Assembly: GCA_005793645.1 (NCBI GenBank)
Contig: SXRG01000033.1
Coordinates: forward strand, 1 to 10,347
Length of the DNA stretch: 10,347 bases
From: Burkholderiales bacterium
GTDB taxonomy: Bacteria > Pseudomonadota > Gammaproteobacteria > Burkholderiales > Thiobacillaceae
Direction: 5' to 3'
Part shown: positions 1 through 5,658 of the stretch, one piece after another
Position numbering within the stretch: position 1 is the first letter of the stretch
Layout: each line of letters begins with the position of its first letter
Notes under the pieces: model-generated
Seen by the model: the letters and a program-made list of their open reading frames with translations, nothing else
Database searches by the model: none
Told to the model about the DNA's origin: nothing
Made by a program: the position numbers and the translations under genes

Positions 1-1
1 C

Positions 2-337
2 TTAGATACAGCCGGTCGGCTTCGGCAAGCCACCAATCTTACAAGCCTGCTTGGCCGGGCCATACGGGAACAACTCGTACAGGTACTTGTTGTTACCCTT
101 GTCCGGGCCGAGCTTCTTGCCAATGGCCTTGGTCAACACGCGAACAGCCGGAGCGATCTGATACTCGTCGTAGTATTCACGCAAGAAATCGATGACTTCC
201 CAGTGGGAATCGGTCATCTCAACCTTCTCTTCAGCGGCCAAATAATCAGCCACATCCTTATTCCAGTCGGCCAGATTGGTCAAAAAACCTTCTTCGTCGA
301 GCTCAACCTCTTTACCCGCAATCGATACCATAGGCAT
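2..337 (-). CDS. dsrC: DsrC sulfur-carrier protein (complete, both cysteines)
   Basis: DsrC is the cytoplasmic sulfur carrier of the dissimilatory sulfite reductase pathway. It accepts sulfur from DsrEFH and presents it to DsrAB as a persulfide or trisulfide. The 111-residue product has the family's usual length and the flexible C-terminal arm with both redox cysteines: Cys99 in the QACKIGGLPKP stretch and penultimate Cys110 in TGCI, eleven residues apart as in canonical DsrC. This separates it from TusE-type proteins, which keep only the terminal cysteine. The first ATG is preferred because a Shine-Dalgarno-like AAGGGG lies 7 nt upstream; the Met two codons later is less well spaced. It is the last dsr gene in the window, 27 nt after dsrH. 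The operon probably continues beyond the left edge, since no terminator is seen. Confidence 0.97.
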   Translation of the reverse strand: MPMVSIAGKEVELDEEGFLTNLADWNKDVADYLAAEEKVEMTDSHWEVIDFLREYYDEYQIAPAVRVLTKAIGKKLGPDKGNNKYLYELFPYGPAKQACKIGGLPKPTGCI

Positions 338-364
338 ATCTTTACCCCTTAAAAAATGTACGAA

Positions 365-664
365 TCAAAGCCACGATTGGCAGTTAGGCTGTTCGGCGAC
401 CAAATCGACGAATCCAGCATAATCCACCAGAGAAACGCCGTCCATGACGCGGTCGGCCATGCCGCGCGTTTCTAGATCCGGCTTCAACGCATAGATCTTC
501 AGATCGGCCATGGCCGTCTGGATCTTTGCAGCTGCCGTATTACCCCGAGTAGCGGCATAGACCGCATCTTCGATCAGCAACACGACAGAACCCTTGGTCG
601 CCAGACGCAGAGCCGCTTCAACAGAATTGCGCTCAGATGGCGATTTATTAATGATGTGCAGCAT
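365..664 (-). CDS. dsrH: DsrH subunit of the DsrEFH sulfurtransferase
   Basis: This is the DsrH/TusB-family subunit of the cytoplasmic DsrE2F2H2 hexamer, which relays sulfane sulfur towards DsrC. The 99-residue product shows the family start MLHIINKSPSERNS, the LLIEDAVYAA strand and the LVDYAGFVDL stretch near the C-terminus. It follows dsrF after 23 nt and has a good ribosome site (AAGGGAAG). From memory, Allochromatium vinosum DsrH has a conserved cysteine just after the NS-x-E segment (Cys20). Here the matching stretch reads NSVEAAL, so alanine is at that site. The only cysteine is Cys95, five residues from the end. E. coli TusB, as I recall it, also lacks that cysteine, so the protein is probably functional as a structural partner of DsrE. 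Confidence 0.94.
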   Translation of the reverse strand: MLHIINKSPSERNSVEAALRLATKGSVVLLIEDAVYAATRGNTAAAKIQTAMADLKIYALKPDLETRGMADRVMDGVSLVDYAGFVDLVAEQPNCQSWL

Positions 665-687
665 AGTGTCTTCCCTTGGCTATCGGC

Positions 688-1080
688 TTAGTGACTGATG
701 ACCACATCCTGTTCCGCCATCGTGGCGGCCAGCTCAGCGGCAGACATCACAGTTACATCAACCAGCAGATCGTCCTCGGTCAGGCCACGGGCCTCCAGGG
801 ACTCCTGCTCCACATACAACTTCTCGATGTCATAGCCATCGAGGGCACGGTAGGTCTTCGAAAAGTTCTTCAACTCGGTACCTTCTGAATTGATACCCTT
901 CATCAGTTGATAGACGCCATCGTCCACAAAGGCCATGCTGACATCCTGCTCAAAGGCCGCTGAGATCAGCACCACTTCGAGCGCCTCCAGCGCATAAATC
1001 GTGCCGTAAGGGGCCTTGCGGTTCACGAACATGAACTTCTTGATCGTGCCGCCGTCTTCCATATCCATATCGTCGCTCAT
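688..1080 (-). CDS. dsrF: DsrF subunit of the DsrEFH sulfurtransferase
   Basis: This is the DsrF/TusC-family subunit of the DsrEFH complex, a structural partner of DsrE in the sulfur relay. The 130-residue protein has an acidic N-terminal extension (about residues 1-12), then the DsrE-like fold: KKFMFVNRKAPYGTIYALE at the first strand and helix, followed by VVLISAAFEQDVSMAFVDDG. The C-terminal third holds LYVEQESLEARGL and DDLLVDV, typical of the family. There is no cysteine anywhere in the product, which agrees with DsrF not being the catalytic subunit. The ATG is preceded by AAGGA with a 7-nt spacer. The gene lies 24 nt after dsrE and 23 nt before dsrH, so the three subunits are co-transcribed. 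Confidence 0.95.
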   Translation of the reverse strand: MSDDMDMEDGGTIKKFMFVNRKAPYGTIYALEALEVVLISAAFEQDVSMAFVDDGVYQLMKGINSEGTELKNFSKTYRALDGYDIEKLYVEQESLEARGLTEDDLLVDVTVMSAAELAATMAEQDVVISH

Positions 1081-1104
1081 CGCTTCGTCCTTATCTATTC
1101 CCGA

Positions 1105-1497
1105 TCAATCACCAAAGGTCACCAGACGATCGTTCTGGATACCGGCTTCAACGAGCTGACCCAGACCCGAAATGCGGAAGGCCGGATGAATATTGTTGGC
1201 ATCCTTGCCTTGACGCTTCGCCTCGTTGTCGTCCAGCAAGCCACGGCGCTGGGCCGCAGCAATACAAACCACCAGATCGACACCATGCTTCTCGCCCAAC
1301 TCAGCCCAGCGATTGACCACATGACGGTCATCCACCGGCGGGACGGTCAGTCGAGTCGCATTGTTGACACCATCGTGATAGAAAAACACGCGAGTAACTT
1401 CGTGGCCTTTGGCAATAGCCGCCTGCGCGAATTTGAAGGCAGAATCCGACGACTGGTGGGTGTACGGGCCTTCGTTTACCAAAATTCCAAATTTCAT
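1105..1497 (-). CDS. dsrE: DsrE catalytic subunit of the DsrEFH sulfurtransferase
   Basis: DsrE is the sulfur-accepting subunit of DsrE2F2H2. Its cysteine persulfide donates sulfur to DsrC. The product starting at MKFGILVNEGPYTHQ is 130 residues long, and the only cysteine sits at position 78 in the VVCIAAAQRRG segment. That is the same number as the essential Cys78 described for Allochromatium vinosum DsrE. The FFYHDGV stretch (about 38-44) is also typical. An in-frame ATG further upstream would add 18 residues reaching the end of the dsrBE spacer, but the shorter start matches the family N-terminus. Its ribosome site is weak (AGG about 9 nt before the ATG). The gene follows dsrB after a 58-nt spacer containing a perfect hairpin. 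Confidence 0.96.
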   Translation of the reverse strand: MKFGILVNEGPYTHQSSDSAFKFAQAAIAKGHEVTRVFFYHDGVNNATRLTVPPVDDRHVVNRWAELGEKHGVDLVVCIAAAQRRGLLDDNEAKRQGKDANNIHPAFRISGLGQLVEAGIQNDRLVTFGD

Positions 1498-1529
1498 TAG
1501 GGTACCTAACTCTGTAATCTTCTCGGAAC

Positions 1530-1549
1530 GGGCCTCCCAATGGAGGCCC
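1530..1549 (-). promoter_or_regulatory. Perfect 8-bp hairpin between dsrB and dsrE
   Basis: The dsrB-dsrE spacer holds a perfect inverted repeat: GGGCCTCC and GGAGGCCC separated by four bases. In the dsr mRNA this folds to a GC-rich 8-bp stem with an AUUG loop. No T-run follows on the minus strand, so it is not a standard intrinsic terminator. It most likely acts as an RNA stability, processing or attenuation element that lets dsrAB be expressed at a different level from dsrEFHC. The repeat is seen directly; the role is inference. Confidence 0.6.
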
Positions 1550-1555
1550 AACCGG

Positions 1556-2629
1556 TTAGAAGCGGATGTGGGTCGAGGCGTTCAGGGTGCTACGGCCACC
1601 GCGCCAGTTATCAATGTGGTACTTGGTAAAGGGCAGGCCAGTCTTCTCAAAGAATGCGGGCCAACCAATACGATCGATCCATTCGTTAATACGCTCCCAC
1701 GGACGACCATCGGCCTTGTACTCGGCCAGGATGCGCTTGACCACACTCGAGACTTCCGGCCACCGCGGCGGGTTGTTCGGAATACCAGAAGCCACAAGCT
1801 TATGGAAGGCCGGCTTGGAACGGGCATTGGAGTTCTTGCCACCCACCCAAATCGCAAACTTGGAATGCTCCGGATGGTTAATTTGCATCGGCGGGCAGGG
1901 GGGGAAGCAAGCGCCACAACAAATGCACTTCTTCTCATCCACTTCCAGTGTCGGCTTACCATTGATCAGGGCCGGACGAATCGCGGCCACCGGGCAGCGA
2001 GCCACAACGGTCGGTCGCTCGCACACATTGGCGACCAGATCGTGGTTGATCTTTGGCGGCTTGGTATGCTGAATCACAATGGCGATGTCGGCCTGGCCGC
2101 CACAGTTGATCTCGCAGCAGGAGGTGGACAACTTGACGCGGTTAGGCATCTCGCACTTGACGAACTCATCATGCAACTCGTCCATCAGAGCCTTCACGGC
2201 ACCCGAAGCGTCGGTACCCGGAATGTCACAGTGTAGCCAGCCTTGGGTATGTGCAATCATGGACACTGAGTTGGCGGTACCCCCAATCGGGAAACCCTCG
2301 GCGTTCAGCGCCTTGATCAGCGGCTCAACCTTGGCGCCGTCCGCTACCATGTACTCAATGTTAGAGCGTGCCGTGAAACGGACGAAACCGTCCGCAAACT
2401 GATCCGCGATATCGGCCAATTTTCGGATGGTGTAGTGATCCATTTGGCGCGCGGTACCTGCCTTGACGGTCCAAATCTCAGCTCCGCTTTCGGCACGGTG
2501 ATAAAGCACGCCCGGCTTAGGATGGCTGTGGAATACCCACTTACCATAATTATCCTTCATCACCGGGTGCATGTAGGGCATCGGATCCGGTACACCGGAC
2601 TCGACAGTTGCATGAGTGCGTTCTGCCAT
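1556..2629 (-). CDS. dsrB: Reverse-type dissimilatory sulfite reductase, beta subunit
   Basis: This is the beta subunit of the cytoplasmic siroheme sulfite reductase DsrAB, which in sulfur oxidisers works in reverse to release sulfite from DsrC-bound sulfur. The 357-residue protein has the siroheme-[4Fe-4S] ligand set: Cys134, then Cys171-Cys172 and Cys176 in TSCCEINCGG. The spacing matches DsrB of sulfate reducers as I recall it. An inserted ferredoxin domain follows, with Cys235, Cys238, Cys241 and Cys245 in KKCICCGACFPPCPP. The C-terminal region (WIDRIGWPAFFEKTGLPF) is typical. The start has GGAG 7-8 nt upstream. The gene follows dsrA after 51 nt. Adjacency to dsrEFH supports the oxidative rather than reductive type; phylogenetic placement would confirm it. 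Confidence 0.97.
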   Translation of the reverse strand: MAERTHATVESGVPDPMPYMHPVMKDNYGKWVFHSHPKPGVLYHRAESGAEIWTVKAGTARQMDHYTIRKLADIADQFADGFVRFTARSNIEYMVADGAKVEPLIKALNAEGFPIGGTANSVSMIAHTQGWLHCDIPGTDASGAVKALMDELHDEFVKCEMPNRVKLSTSCCEINCGGQADIAIVIQHTKPPKINHDLVANVCERPTVVARCPVAAIRPALINGKPTLEVDEKKCICCGACFPPCPPMQINHPEHSKFAIWVGGKNSNARSKPAFHKLVASGIPNNPPRWPEVSSVVKRILAEYKADGRPWERINEWIDRIGWPAFFEKTGLPFTKYHIDNWRGGRSTLNASTHIRF

Positions 2630-2680
2630 TTTGTTTCTCCGTAATTAATCTGTATAAGAGTCTTGGTAAGAAAGCGTCTA

Positions 2681-3985
2681 TCAGGCTGCTGCAGCGGCCT
2701 TACGCTCAAACCATTTTTCCGCTTCCTCGTCCCAGCCATCGCCGCGGAAATACGGGTTGGCACGCGGTTCCTTAATCATGCTCGGATCCACATCCAGGCC
2801 AATACCTTCGAGGAAGTTAACCAAACCAATCCGCTCAATCATCTCGCCGGTACGCTCATGCTCCAACGCATTTTCGGCAAAGAAGTCCATGATGGTGCGG
2901 GACAACTCATTCAGACGCTCAAAATCTTCGTCAGACTCCATCTTCATGAACGGAACCACCACGGTACCCATGGATGCACCAATCTTCAGCACGCTCTTGC
3001 CGCCGACCAGGACGGTCACGCCCTTGTCCTTGCCCGGCAACAGTGCGCCCGGCATCACATTGACACAGTGCATGCAACGCACACAATTGCTGTTGTCGAT
3101 TTCCAGGCACTGCTCATCAGACAGGACCACCTTGGTGATCTTGGCCCCAGTAGCCACCGCAGCCGTCTTCTTCAACTGAATGGCACGGGTCGGGCACATG
3201 CTGACCACCATGTTAATGGCATCTTCCATGCTGTGGTTGGCATACCACTCACGGGACAGCTTTTCATCACTGCGAATATTGTCACGCCAAGTACCAATGG
3301 TCGCCATGTCAGAACGCTGAACGGAATTGGTGCAGTCGTTCGGGCATCCAGAGAACTTGAACTTGAACTTGTAGGGCAAGGACGGACGGTGCATGTCGTC
3401 AATGTTATTGTTGATGACCGTACGCATGGCGCGAGCCTCATCGTAACAAGACATCTCGCAACGCGCCGCGCCGACGCAAGACATGGAGGTACGCAGCGCC
3501 GGGCCGGCACCGCCAAGATCAAAACCCATCTCATTAAACTTATCGAAGGAGCGCTGCACATCGGCGGTCTTGATGCCTTGTAGCATGATGTCGCCAGACT
3601 GGCCATGCAGGGCAATCAGGCCAGAACCGCCCGTCTCAACCCAAGCATCGCAGAAGTCGCGCAGCAATTGGGAACTGTAATGCATGCCAGCCGACGGAAT
3701 GATGCGCAGCGTGTGGAACTCGGCCGCGTCCGGGAACATCGGGGTGCCATCCTCGTTTTTCAACTCAGTGAAGCGCGGGATTACACCACCACCATAGCCA
3801 ACAACACCGACAGTACCACCCTTCCAGTAACCCATTTTCGTCTGGTATGAGGCTTCGAGTTGCCCCATCAGGTCAACCGCCATGTCATTGTCTTTGGCCA
3901 AGCGCTTGAGGCCCGTCACAAAAGACGGCCACGGACCCGCCTCTAGCTGGTCGAGATTAGGGGTATCATGCAATTTCTTTGCCAT
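2681..3985 (-). CDS. dsrA: Reverse-type dissimilatory sulfite reductase, alpha subunit
   Basis: This is the alpha subunit of DsrAB and the first gene of the operon. The 434-residue product carries the siroheme-[4Fe-4S] ligands Cys170 and Cys176 (MSCVGAARC) and Cys214 and Cys218 (FSGCPNDC). All four are offset by seven from the Desulfovibrio vulgaris numbering I recall. The ferredoxin insert has Cys301, Cys304 and Cys307 (NCVRCMHC), with Cys264 (MCPTRAI) as the probable fourth ligand. The RIIPSAGMHYSSQLLRDFCD region is conserved in DsrA. The protein ends in an alanine-rich tail. The start is well supported by AAGGAG 7 nt before the ATG. A 273-nt divergent control region lies upstream. The length is normal and no frameshift is seen. 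Confidence 0.98.
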   Translation of the reverse strand: MAKKLHDTPNLDQLEAGPWPSFVTGLKRLAKDNDMAVDLMGQLEASYQTKMGYWKGGTVGVVGYGGGVIPRFTELKNEDGTPMFPDAAEFHTLRIIPSAGMHYSSQLLRDFCDAWVETGGSGLIALHGQSGDIMLQGIKTADVQRSFDKFNEMGFDLGGAGPALRTSMSCVGAARCEMSCYDEARAMRTVINNNIDDMHRPSLPYKFKFKFSGCPNDCTNSVQRSDMATIGTWRDNIRSDEKLSREWYANHSMEDAINMVVSMCPTRAIQLKKTAAVATGAKITKVVLSDEQCLEIDNSNCVRCMHCVNVMPGALLPGKDKGVTVLVGGKSVLKIGASMGTVVVPFMKMESDEDFERLNELSRTIMDFFAENALEHERTGEMIERIGLVNFLEGIGLDVDPSMIKEPRANPYFRGDGWDEEAEKWFERKAAAAA

Positions 3986-4258
3986 TTGTTTCTCCTTGCG
4001 AAGTATGCGTTAGGGTGACACCTGCGACTATTCCATTATTGGACAGTCCGCCGTCGACTTGCAGGTCACACGAGACGAGTCCATGCATATTAGGGAAAGT
4101 CAATCTTGCACACCATCGCTCAATAGGGGGGGGGAGACTACCCTTTAGGAGTATTCATACCCACCCGAATGGGTAGGAACCAGATCCCCCTGGCTGGGGA
4201 ATTGGATACCCGACAAAATTCATCAGATAATACGGGTCCTCATCTAACCTTCCGCACC
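3986..4258. promoter_or_regulatory. Divergent control region between dsrA and the Cas6-like operon
   Basis: No gene is seen in these 273 bases, which must drive dsrA leftward and the small-protein/Cas6-like pair rightward. Several structures are visible. TACCCA and TGGGTA form an inverted repeat with 6-nt spacing (4158-4175). A CTACCC copy at 4138-4143 matches GGGTAG at 4171-4176. TCCCC and GGGGA form a small dyad (4185-4200). There is a run of nine G at 4126-4134. On the minus strand TAATAT (4087-4092) is a possible -10 for dsrA, but no good -35 lies 16-18 nt upstream. That would suit an activator-dependent promoter. The repeats are observed; operator function is inference. Confidence 0.5.
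4202..4231 (+). promoter_or_regulatory. Candidate promoter for the small-protein/Cas6-like pair
   Basis: TTGGAT and GATAAT are separated by 18 nt. The -10 matches the sigma-70 consensus at five of six bases, while the -35 matches only at three. Transcription would start roughly 20 nt before the ATG at 4259. The call is weak and rests on hexamers only. Confidence 0.3.
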
Positions 4259-4510
4259 ATGGATCAGATCACTGTCTTGGACAATTTCCGCAACCCCTTT
4301 GGCAATCAGGAAATCGAGTTACAGCAGGTTGAACAGGTGGACGGCGGAATGCCCATGCTTCGCATCCGCCTCCGTGAACGAGGCTCGCGTTTTACCATAT
4401 TTGACATGGATCCGCTCACCGCCCGCCACTGGGCGCAAAAAATGCTGGATTGGGCCGGGCCCATGGCCGCTGTGTACGGCGCACCTGCGTCCGAAGAGGG
4501 CAATCACTAA
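4259..4510 (+). CDS. Small conserved-looking protein of unknown function, paired with the Cas6-like gene
   Basis: This 83-residue protein is not assigned with confidence. It begins MDQITVLDNFRNPFGNQ, is predicted soluble, and has no cysteine and no membrane segment. The middle (MPMLRIRLRERGSRFTIFDM) looks like two beta strands, followed by an amphipathic helix (DPLTARHWAQKMLDWA). It vaguely recalls a short DUF-type family in sulfur- and methane-oxidising proteobacteria, but I cannot name that family with certainty. An in-frame ATG 90 bases upstream would add 30 residues. It was rejected because it overlaps the candidate promoter and the extra segment is low in structure. Neither start has a clear Shine-Dalgarno. 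The stop codon overlaps the next start (TAATG), so it is translationally coupled to the Cas6-like protein and probably works with it. Confidence 0.7.
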   Translation: MDQITVLDNFRNPFGNQEIELQQVEQVDGGMPMLRIRLRERGSRFTIFDMDPLTARHWAQKMLDWAGPMAAVYGAPASEEGNH

Positions 4511-5166
4511 TGCGCATGTACAACCCCGAGTGGGAAGCCATCCGTCATTCGAACCTGACCAGCCCTTTTACGGACCTGCAATTCGACCTTGAGGGTCACA
4601 GCATCCCTGCAGACCATGGCCAATTGCTTTATGACGCTTTGCTCACCTGCCTGCCAGAACTCTGCACCCTGGCAGAATTAGCCGTGCACCCCATTGCCGG
4701 GGCCCCAAGCGGCGTAGATGACACCTTAATACTTAACCGCCGCACCAAACTTTTTCTACGCATCCCGTCCACGCATGTCGAACGGATCATGCAACTCTGC
4801 GGCTGTCACATTGAAACCCGCACCGGCCCCCTGAAAATCGGTTCCGCCAAGCTGCGCCCCTTGCTGCCATTTGCCGAATTGCATTCCCCCCTGGTCGTAC
4901 TCAATGGGGACGAAGAACTTGGCTTCATGGAAGAAGCTCGCCAACAATTGGCCTTATTGAGCATGCAGCGCGTTGGGCTAATCTGTAACAAGCGGCGTAC
5001 AATCTCGGCTACAAACGGTGATGCCTCCGGCTTTGGCCTGATGATTCATGGTCTCTCGCCAGAACAGTCCCTCTTGCTCCAGGAACGGGGCCTCGGCACA
5101 ATGCGAAAACAGGGTTGTGGCGTGTTTATCCCCCATAAATCCATCAAGGAAGTCGTCTTGGATTGA
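4510..5166 (+). CDS. Cas6/Cmx6-like (MYXAN-type) RNA endonuclease homologue, orphan
   Basis: This 218-residue protein resembles the Cas6 family that cuts CRISPR precursor RNA, closest by eye to the type I-MYXAN Cas6/Cmx6 group. The main evidence is the C-terminal glycine-rich loop GLGTMRKQGCG (residues 194-204). It fits the Cas6 signature G-h-G-x5-G-x-G and is followed by FIPHK. Family-like segments are DLQFDLEGHSIPADHG (22-37), VHPIAG (59-64), NRRTKLFLRIP (76-86), IGSAKLRPLLP (110-120) and MIHGLSPEQSLLLQERG (178-194). Candidate catalytic histidines are His37 and His60; neither is proven. The start overlaps the previous stop. No CRISPR repeats or other cas genes are visible in the window. A function in RNA cleavage or binding is expected from the family; its substrate here is unknown. 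Confidence 0.8.
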   Translation: MRMYNPEWEAIRHSNLTSPFTDLQFDLEGHSIPADHGQLLYDALLTCLPELCTLAELAVHPIAGAPSGVDDTLILNRRTKLFLRIPSTHVERIMQLCGCHIETRTGPLKIGSAKLRPLLPFAELHSPLVVLNGDEELGFMEEARQQLALLSMQRVGLICNKRRTISATNGDASGFGLMIHGLSPEQSLLLQERGLGTMRKQGCGVFIPHKSIKEVVLD

Positions 5167-5189
5167 TGTTTTTAGAAATCTGTTAAGTT

Positions 5190-5215
5190 GCCGCCGCACG
5201 CGGCCATCCTTTTTT
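5190..5215 (+). terminator. Weak intrinsic terminator candidate after the Cas6-like gene
   Basis: GCCGC and GCGGC form a GC-only 5-bp stem with a 5-nt loop. After five bases (CATCC) comes a run of six T. The stem is short and the T-run is displaced, so termination would be partial at best. It could reduce read-through from the Cas6-like gene into the DsrC-like gene. Confidence 0.35.
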
Positions 5216-5240
5216 GCCCACTTTTTATAGGAGAAACCCC

Positions 5241-5585
5241 ATGGCAAATGCAGCCCCTTATATCGTTAACGGCGAAGAACTGGAGACCGACGATGAGCGT
5301 TTTCTGCTTGAAGCCAACTTCAGTGACGATATCGTGCCGGTGATCGCCGAGGCCGAGGGCATCAAGCTCAACGACCTGCATTGGCAAGTCGTCCGTTTCA
5401 TGCGTGAGCGCTATCAGGAAGACGGCCACACCCCCAACTTCCGCAACATGCTCGCCATGCTGGACGAGGAAGATGACAGCCAAGACTGGAAGAAGGTGCT
5501 CTACGAGCTATTCCCCAACCAGCCCAACCGCCAGGCCTCCAAGGTCGCCGGCCTGCCCAAGCCCTACGGCAAGGGCGGTTACTAA
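5241..5585 (+). CDS. DsrC/TusE-family paralogue lacking both cysteines (RspA-like)
   Basis: This 114-residue protein clearly belongs to the DsrC/TusE family: LNDLHWQVVRFMRERYQEDG (44-63), VLYELFPNQP (86-95) and the arm RQASKVAGLPKPYGKGGY. However, the position of the inner cysteine is Ser100, the penultimate cysteine region reads KGGY, and there is no cysteine at all. It therefore cannot carry a persulfide as DsrC does. DsrC-family proteins without these cysteines have been grouped as RspA and suggested to be regulatory; that assignment is from memory. The start has an excellent AGGAGA site 9 nt upstream; an earlier in-frame ATG lacks one. The gene sits between the Cas6-like gene and a sulfurtransferase, on the strand opposite the dsr operon. 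A role as regulator or decoy partner of DsrAB or DsrEFH is inference. Confidence 0.9.
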   Translation: MANAAPYIVNGEELETDDERFLLEANFSDDIVPVIAEAEGIKLNDLHWQVVRFMRERYQEDGHTPNFRNMLAMLDEEDDSQDWKKVLYELFPNQPNRQASKVAGLPKPYGKGGY

Positions 5586-5599
5586 CCAGGGTTCAGGTT

Positions 5600-5632
5600 G
5601 CAGGGGATGAAACCACAACAAACATCCCCTGC
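5600..5632 (+). promoter_or_regulatory. Perfect 10-bp hairpin between the DsrC-like gene and the sulfurtransferase gene
   Basis: GCAGGGGATG and CATCCCCTGC are perfect inverted repeats around a 13-nt A/C-rich loop. There is no T-run after the stem, so it is a poor intrinsic terminator in either direction. It fills most of the short spacer ahead of the sulfurtransferase start. It could be a protein-binding site on DNA, an RNA processing or stability hairpin, or a remnant terminator. The repeat is directly seen; the role is not known. Confidence 0.55.
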
Positions 5633-5658
5633 TGCATGAATCCTGAGTCTTGATCCTG

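Noticed and set aside
1530..1549. Hairpin after dsrB as an intrinsic terminator
   Set aside because: No T-run follows the stem on the minus strand, and dsrE follows directly and belongs to the same operon type in other sulfur oxidisers.
1409..2236. Plus-strand open frame of 275 codons across dsrE and dsrB
   Set aside because: It crosses two well-supported minus-strand genes and their spacer, has no ribosome site and shows no family motifs.
2663..3583. Long plus-strand open frame (306 codons) antisense to dsrA
   Set aside because: It lies entirely opposite a confirmed dsrA. The product is His- and Arg-rich without recognisable motifs, as expected for a shadow frame created by codon bias.
4087..4103. 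TTGACT and TAATAT on the minus strand as a dsrA promoter
   Set aside because: The two hexamers are only about 6 nt apart, far short of the 16-18 nt needed, so they cannot be one sigma-70 promoter. TAATAT alone is kept as a possible -10.
4169..4258. Earlier ATG that would lengthen the small protein by 30 residues
   Set aside because: It lies inside the TACCCA/TGGGTA repeat, overlaps the candidate promoter and has no Shine-Dalgarno. The added residues look unstructured.
4259..5640. CRISPR array near the Cas6-like gene
   Set aside because: I looked for regularly spaced direct repeats of about 25-40 bases on both strands here and in the rest of the window, and saw none.
5650..5658. TTG start three codons before the sulfurtransferase ATG
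   Set aside because: It adds only MIL, has no better ribosome site, and an ATG is available at the expected N-terminus.
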